Source of the DNA: Poronia punctata
Lineage: Eukaryota > Ascomycota > Sordariomycetes > Xylariales > Xylariaceae
DNA: 64,000 nt
Direction: 5' to 3'
Assembly: GCA_022579005.1 (NCBI GenBank)
Contig: MU401522.1
Span: forward strand, 113,624 to 177,623
The notes beneath the pieces were generated by a model, which was not told where the DNA came from, searched no databases, and was given only the letters and a program-made list of their open reading frames with translations. Shown piece by piece: positions 58,301-64,000 of this stretch (position 1 is its first letter; each line of letters opens with the position of its first letter). The position numbers were made by a program, and so were the translations under genes.

Positions 58301-59277
58301 CTATAAAATTAAAGCGCTATAGCTTTAAAAAATAGCGCTAAATATAAAAAGCTAAAAAAAAGGAAGCTTGCTTATAAAAATAGCAAAAGTAGTAAAGTAA
58401 GTACGCGTAGCAAAAATTGCGTTTTAGTTAACTTAAAAAAAAGTTAATAGTTAAAATAAAATATAGCAGTACTTATATATGCAATATATTATATACTACT
58501 ACTATTTAAATAAGCTGCTTTTTTTAAAGGTTAACGCGTATAAAAAAACATTTAGGCTTATAGCTTTTTAGCTAAAAAATAAATAAAATAAAGTTTTTAT
58601 TTTTAGCAAAAATATACTAGTATTATAAGTTAAGCTAATTATTTTTTTATTAAAGTTAACTAGCTTAGTTAAAAAAAAGTATAAGTTAATTAAAGCAAAA
58701 ATAGTAGCGCTTATATAAAGTTATAAAAAGCTTAAAAAAATAGTTTAGTTTAGCTATAGTTTTATTAACGTGCTTATAAACTATATAGTAATTAAAAATA
58801 TTATTATATATATATTATTATAAATAATAAACTTAAATAAAGCAAATTTAAGGCTTGCTAACATTATAAATTACCTATTTTAATTTTTGCTAAAAATTTA
58901 CTATATTTTTAAAACGCTAAACGTTATGCTAAACGCTTTATTATAACTGCTTTAAAAGCTTAAAAAACAACGCTATATAAAAGCAAACTAGTTAAGCGTA
59001 CTAAATAACATTTAAAATAATATAGCTAGTTAGGCGTATATAGCTAATATGTTTAATATAAAGGCTAATAAAGCTATAGCTATGCTAGTTTTTAGTAACG
59101 TTTTTAAAGTAAAAATTATTAAAAAATATAAAATAAACTTTAAGTATAATAAAATAATAAAAATAGTAGTTAAGCATAAAAAAAAAGCTGCAAACCTAAA
59201 AAAGGCTTGCTTAACTTAACTAGTTTAGTATTAAAGCAAAGTTACTTTTTTATTTATAATTAAAAATAAGCTGCTAT

Positions 59278-59480
59278 TGTTAGAATCCCTTTTAATACCC
59301 TTGACTTTATTGACTACATTAGGACTATTAGAACGTAAATATCTTATAAACATAAATATTTGGTTTTTTATATATTTGTTATAAATTATGTTGGACTTAC
59401 TTTATTAAGGAAGTATATGCGCAGTGTATGTATATAGTATATAACTAGTATATATAGAGTACGTGTTTTTTATGTATTAA
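59278..59480 (+). repeat. Less-mutated patch inside AT island 2, LTR-like start
   Basis: From TGTTAGAATCCC at 59278 to about 59420 the sequence keeps TCC, CCC, GGA and TGAC words that are almost absent from the rest of the island. A TGTTAGAA start is common for LTRs of fungal Copia elements, so this may be an LTR or the junction between two insertions. No partner copy was found by eye. Confidence 0.4.
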
Positions 59481-62400
59481 ATATATAAGGTATACGTGTT
59501 TTTTTTGTATTGCTAATAGGTTTTAATTAACTATAAACCTTTATAGCTATATAAAACTTGCTAAAAGAAGTCCTTATAACTTTTTTTTTTTTTTTATTAA
59601 TTAAGTTAACATAGTACTATAAATAATAACGTGTTGTAATTATATTAACTTTTAGCTAGACTAATACTAATTAGTAGTTAAATTAGCAACTATAAAAAAG
59701 CAAGGTTTAAAAACAGAGACTATTGTTATACTTGCTTTTAACCTAATTTAAGGTTACTTTAGCTTTATATTGCTTTTAAAAACTACTTTAAGTAAAGTGC
59801 TAAATAAAAAATTTAAATTAAATTGCTTTAATAACTTTTTAATAAAATTATAGTATATAAAAAAAGCTAATGCAAAATTATAGTACGTATTTTATAGGTT
59901 ATTTAACAATAAAATAAAAAATAGTAAGCATTTTTATTACTATAATTAACTTATAGCTAATTTAAAAACTAATTAGTATTAATTTATAATAGCATTGTTA
60001 TTAAATCTTAACCTTAGTAGTTACTTTAAATTTAATTTAAAAAAGCAATTATAATAAAAAGCTTATTAATTTTAACAGCCCCTTTTTTGTTTTAAAAACG
60101 CTTATAATATAGACCTAGATTAAGCTAAAATATTTAAAAACACTAGAATAGCTATATATTTTTTTTAACAGTATATTGTTTTTAAACTTTAAAAAGATAA
60201 AAGAATTAACTTTAAAATAGCAACAAGAAATAAGCTAAATATGTACGTTTTAATAAAAATAACTAAGTACTTGCATATATCTTTTAATAGTAAAGATTTT
60301 TTATAAGCTATTTAAGAAAATTTTAAAAAATAAATATATTAAAATTTTAACGCATTAGTATATATAATTTAACATATATTACTGCTAATATTATAGCAAA
60401 AAAGGCTTAATAATACCTTAGTAAACTTTTAAACCTTTATAAGTAACTATTTAGTTACTATTATTTTTAGTAATATAACTATTAAAAAACCTTAATACTT
60501 TTTTTTAGTTTTATTATTTAAAAAAAAAGCACTTAAAATAACTTTTTTATTTAACCTTAATAATAAAAAGTTTATATAATAGTATACGTTTAAATTATAA
60601 TTAATTTAAAAGGTACTAGTAATTAATTAAAAGGCTTAGGCTTTTTAAGCTTTTTAAGCTTTTTAAAGTACTTAACCTGCTTTTTAACTTTTTTTAACCT
60701 TTTAAACATTATAAGCTACTTAAGCTATATATGCTTTATATACTTTTAAGCGCTTATAGCTAGTAAATTTTTTATTTGCTAGCAAGCTAGTTATGCTTTA
60801 ATAGCAAGCTACTTTTACTTAAACTATTAAGTATAAAAACGTTTTAACTTTATACTTAAATTTGTAAAAATTTAATTATGTTTTGCTTTATAATTTACTT
60901 TTAATATGCTTAATAAATAATACTTTTTTTACTTTTAAAAAAATTGCTATATTTGTAAAAATATAGCAAAAGGACTAAAATTATATAAGCAAGCTTTATA
61001 ACTTATTATATAACAAAATATAAATTTTTATTAATATATGCTGCTAAATTAAAATAATAAAAAACTAGTATTAGGTTATATTTTTAATAATTTTTAATAA
61101 ACGCGCTAAGCAGTACTTTATATAACAAATTAGCTTTAATAAGTTATAAATAAAAATATATTTTAAGTTAGATTTACATTTTAACAATATTATAAATTAG
61201 TTTTAATACTTTATTAATTAGATAATAATTATATACTAAAATATTTATAAAAAAAACCTAAACAAAACCTTTATAAAAGCTTTTAACTTTATAATTAATA
61301 AGATTATAAAAGCTTAGCAAGCACTTAGCGCTATATATTAAAGTAAAATTTACTTAGTAATAAACGTAATATGCGTATATAAAAGTATATCTAAGTTTAA
61401 TATAGTACTTATTTACTAAAAGCTAACGTTTAAAAGTTTATTTTTTAACTTTTAAGCATATTTATAAATAATAAATAATAGTAAAAGTAGCACTGCGTTT
61501 TATATAAATTGCAAGTATAATAATTATAGTTATAATAAAAATAATTTAATATTATATTGCTTTAGTTTTAAAAGCAAATTAAACCTATTAAAGTAAAAGT
61601 ATAAGTGCTTTATATATAAAAAAAATAGTTGTTTTTTAACTAATTATTTAATTAAAAAATAATATAAAATAAAATGCTAGTTTTTTATTATATATAAAAC
61701 AATTTATAGCTATAAACTAAATATTAAAATATTTTTTTAATATTTAATAAATATAAAAAGTATTTTTAAAACCGTTTTAAATTTAAATTATAAACAAAAT
61801 AAAATTAATAATAAAATAGTAAAAAAATTTACTTAATTTTTAATAAACGCTATATATATATATTACGTTATAAGTAAAAATATATAGCAATTTAAAGCTA
61901 AAACGCTAGCAAATTAATTTATTTTAAAAAATTTATATAAAGTAAAATATTAAAGCAAATTATAAAATATAAGTGCTTTTAACTATTTAATAGTTAAAAA
62001 AGCGCAATTAAAAGCATATTTATGTTTAAATTTAAAAGCAAATATAGTATAAAAACTAGGTAAAGTTTATATTAAATTTAATAGCAGCAGTATTATTAAA
62101 AGTATTAGTATAATTTAAATACAAAATTTTTTTAAAATAACTATATATTACGTTTTAAATATGCTTACCTTTTTTTTATTTTTACTATACAACGCTAATT
62201 ATATTAGTGCTTATTTTAATAATACTAAAAATGTTATTGTTTAAAGCAATAATAATATAATACTAGTTATTTATAAATAAAAATATTTATTTTTTAATAC
62301 GTACTTTAGCAAAATAATTGCGTATTTTACTAAAACTAAGTTATGCTAGCTTTATAAACAATTTAAGTACTTTAAAGCAGCAAAACTAAAGCAAATGTTA

Positions 62401-64000
62401 ACTATAACAAGTTATAAAGTAAATTATTTTATTTTAAAAAAAATTTAAAAATTTTGCTATTATTGCTAAATATATAACCTAGCGCTAAAATGCTTTAAAT
62501 TTACTTTAAAAAATAATTATAAATTTAATTATAAGGTTATTATTAACGTAGTTTAAATTAACAAAAAACAAGTTTTTTACGTTATTAATTTAGCTACGTT
62601 ATTTTAAGCTACAACTTTTATTTAAATAATAAAAGCACGTAAAGCGTAAAATATACTTTATAAGTACTAAATTAACGTTTATTAAAAACTGCCTAATTAT
62701 ATAGTATATAACTTTAGTACTAACTTTACTTTAAAGAAGTTTTAAACTAGTACTAAGATTATAAAAATTATATGCAAAAAAATGCTTATTAAAGCATATT
62801 AAGCACTTAGCAAGATTAAACGCGTATATGCCCTTTTATACTACGCTTTTAATATAATTAAAAAAAAAATTAGCTACTAAAATAATAATAAATTAATTTT
62901 ATAAATAGTAATAAAAGCTTTTAATAATACTATAAAACTTAATAAACTAATATTTACTTTATTAGTATTTAGTACTTATTTATAAATTAATTATAATTTA
63001 TTACTATTACTTAAAATTATTTAGCGTATAAAAGCTATTTAAAAGGTTATAAAAGCTATTTAAAATAAAAAAGCAAAAGTAAATATATTATATATGCTTA
63101 ATACTTAAAATAGCTTTAATTTACTTTTTATTTTTACCTTTTTTTTATAAAGTAAAGTTTTTATTTAATAAAAAAAGCAAAAATAAAATAGTTTTTTTAA
63201 AGTTTAAGCAATTAAAAGCAAAAATATTATTATTAATATAATTAATAAACTAATAAAGTTTTATTATACTTAAGTAAAACTATATTAATACGTAAACAAA
63301 TCTTTAGCAAATATAAACTAAACTAACTATAAAATAGGTGTAAATTAAAATATACTTTTAATAAAAGTAAAAAACTTATAACCTTTTACTATTTTAGTAG
63401 TTATTTGCTGCCTTTACAAAAAACTAAAAAAAAACAAAATAATAATTATTATATTATAGTACTTTTTAATAGTACAATTTAAATACGTAATAGTACTAAA
63501 AACGTACTTAAACGTAAAAAAGAAGGCAGATTTTTAATTATTATTAAAGCTAAAAAATAAAAGCATTATTTTTACTTTTAGTTTACTTTTTAAAAAATTT
63601 AACGCTTTAAAAATTGATAATTTTTTAAATATAAAAGTATTTAAATTTGTTTATTTTAACCTTAAAACGTACTTAAATATTAAGCTATTTTTGTTTTAAA
63701 TAGTATATAAAATTAAAAGCAAGACTACTTAGCTTTATAAAAAATTATAACTAGTAGTTTAAAGTTATAATAATTATAAAAAAAAGATAGTTTTATATTA
63801 AGCTTTAACTATTTAATAAATAAGTTAATAAGTTATACTTATACTTATACTGTTTTTAATTTAAAACTATAATGCTTATAGTAAATTAAAAAACATTATA
63901 TAAATATATATATAATTAAAAAATACTTTTTTTTATATTATATATATATGTTTACTTATTAAACTTAAAAAAAAGTACTTTAAAAGTACTATTTTTTAAT

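Larger units (their letters stand above)
51141..64000. repeat. AT island 2: gene-free RIP-like mutated repeats, continues past the window
   Basis: At least 12.9 kb of roughly 80% A+T DNA beginning sharply near 51140 and running off the right edge. Every frame is broken by stops; the longest chance frame (65 codons at 56022-56219) has no recognisable domain. In 61201-61500 I counted 28 cytosines on the plus strand: 14 after A, 11 after G, 2 after C and 1 after T. The stretch contains a transposon segment shared with island 1 and a less-mutated patch near 59278. Heterochromatin built on old transposons is the likely identity; a centromeric or subtelomeric location cannot be told from here. Confidence 0.85.

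Overview
The window looks like nuclear DNA of a filamentous ascomycete, probably a Sordariomycete. Genes carry short introns (about 55-170 nt) with fungal splice sites. The products are typical of Pezizomycotina: a fungal rhodopsin-domain membrane protein, a battenin homologue, Tma46-like and Yra1/Mlo3-like proteins, OST4, an App1-type phosphatase and large disordered fungal-specific proteins. GC-balanced gene DNA alternates abruptly with gene-free, roughly 80% A+T islands that look like repeat-induced point mutation (RIP) of transposons.

Layout. 1-4.9 kb: the 5' end of a lysine/acid-rich, nucleolar-type gene and a 1219-aa disordered protein, both on the minus strand. 4.9-6.8 kb: gene-free. 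6.8-12.9 kb: AT island 1, with a 180-bp direct repeat and a transposon remnant. 14.1-18.6 kb: an APC-family amino acid/choline permease and a five-exon rhodopsin-domain protein, both minus. 18.6-22.9 kb: gene-free, holding an intact 539-bp hAT-type MITE with a perfect 8-bp target duplication. 22.9-25.5 kb: an 838-aa protein with a LisH-like segment. 26.9-30.6 kb: a serine carboxypeptidase convergent with a penicillin-acyltransferase-like NTN hydrolase. 32.6-38.2 kb: an App1-like phosphatidate phosphatase, a glutathione S-transferase and a battenin/CLN3 homologue, all plus. 38.8-42.6 kb: an HhH-GPD DNA glycosylase and a Tma46-like CCCH protein, both minus. 43.3-47.0 kb: OST4 and a Yra1/Mlo3-type mRNA export factor whose RRM is split by an 850-nt intron. 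47.8-49.4 kb: a fold-type I aminotransferase, minus. 51.1-64 kb: AT island 2, running off the right edge.

The genes are mostly unrelated housekeeping functions (mRNA export, translation, N-glycosylation, DNA repair, lipid and vacuole biology); I see no biosynthetic cluster or operon-like unit. The most unusual signals are outside the genes or in gene structure. In the AT islands cytosine survives almost only after a purine (TpC and CpC nearly absent), which is not the classic 3'-A (CpA) RIP signature. The two islands, about 39 kb apart, share an inverted transposon segment. The hAT MITE is complete. The long intron in the Yra1 homologue recalls the autoregulatory intron of yeast YRA1. No tRNA, rRNA or CRISPR array was recognised. 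Exon limits come from reading splice signals and frame by eye.
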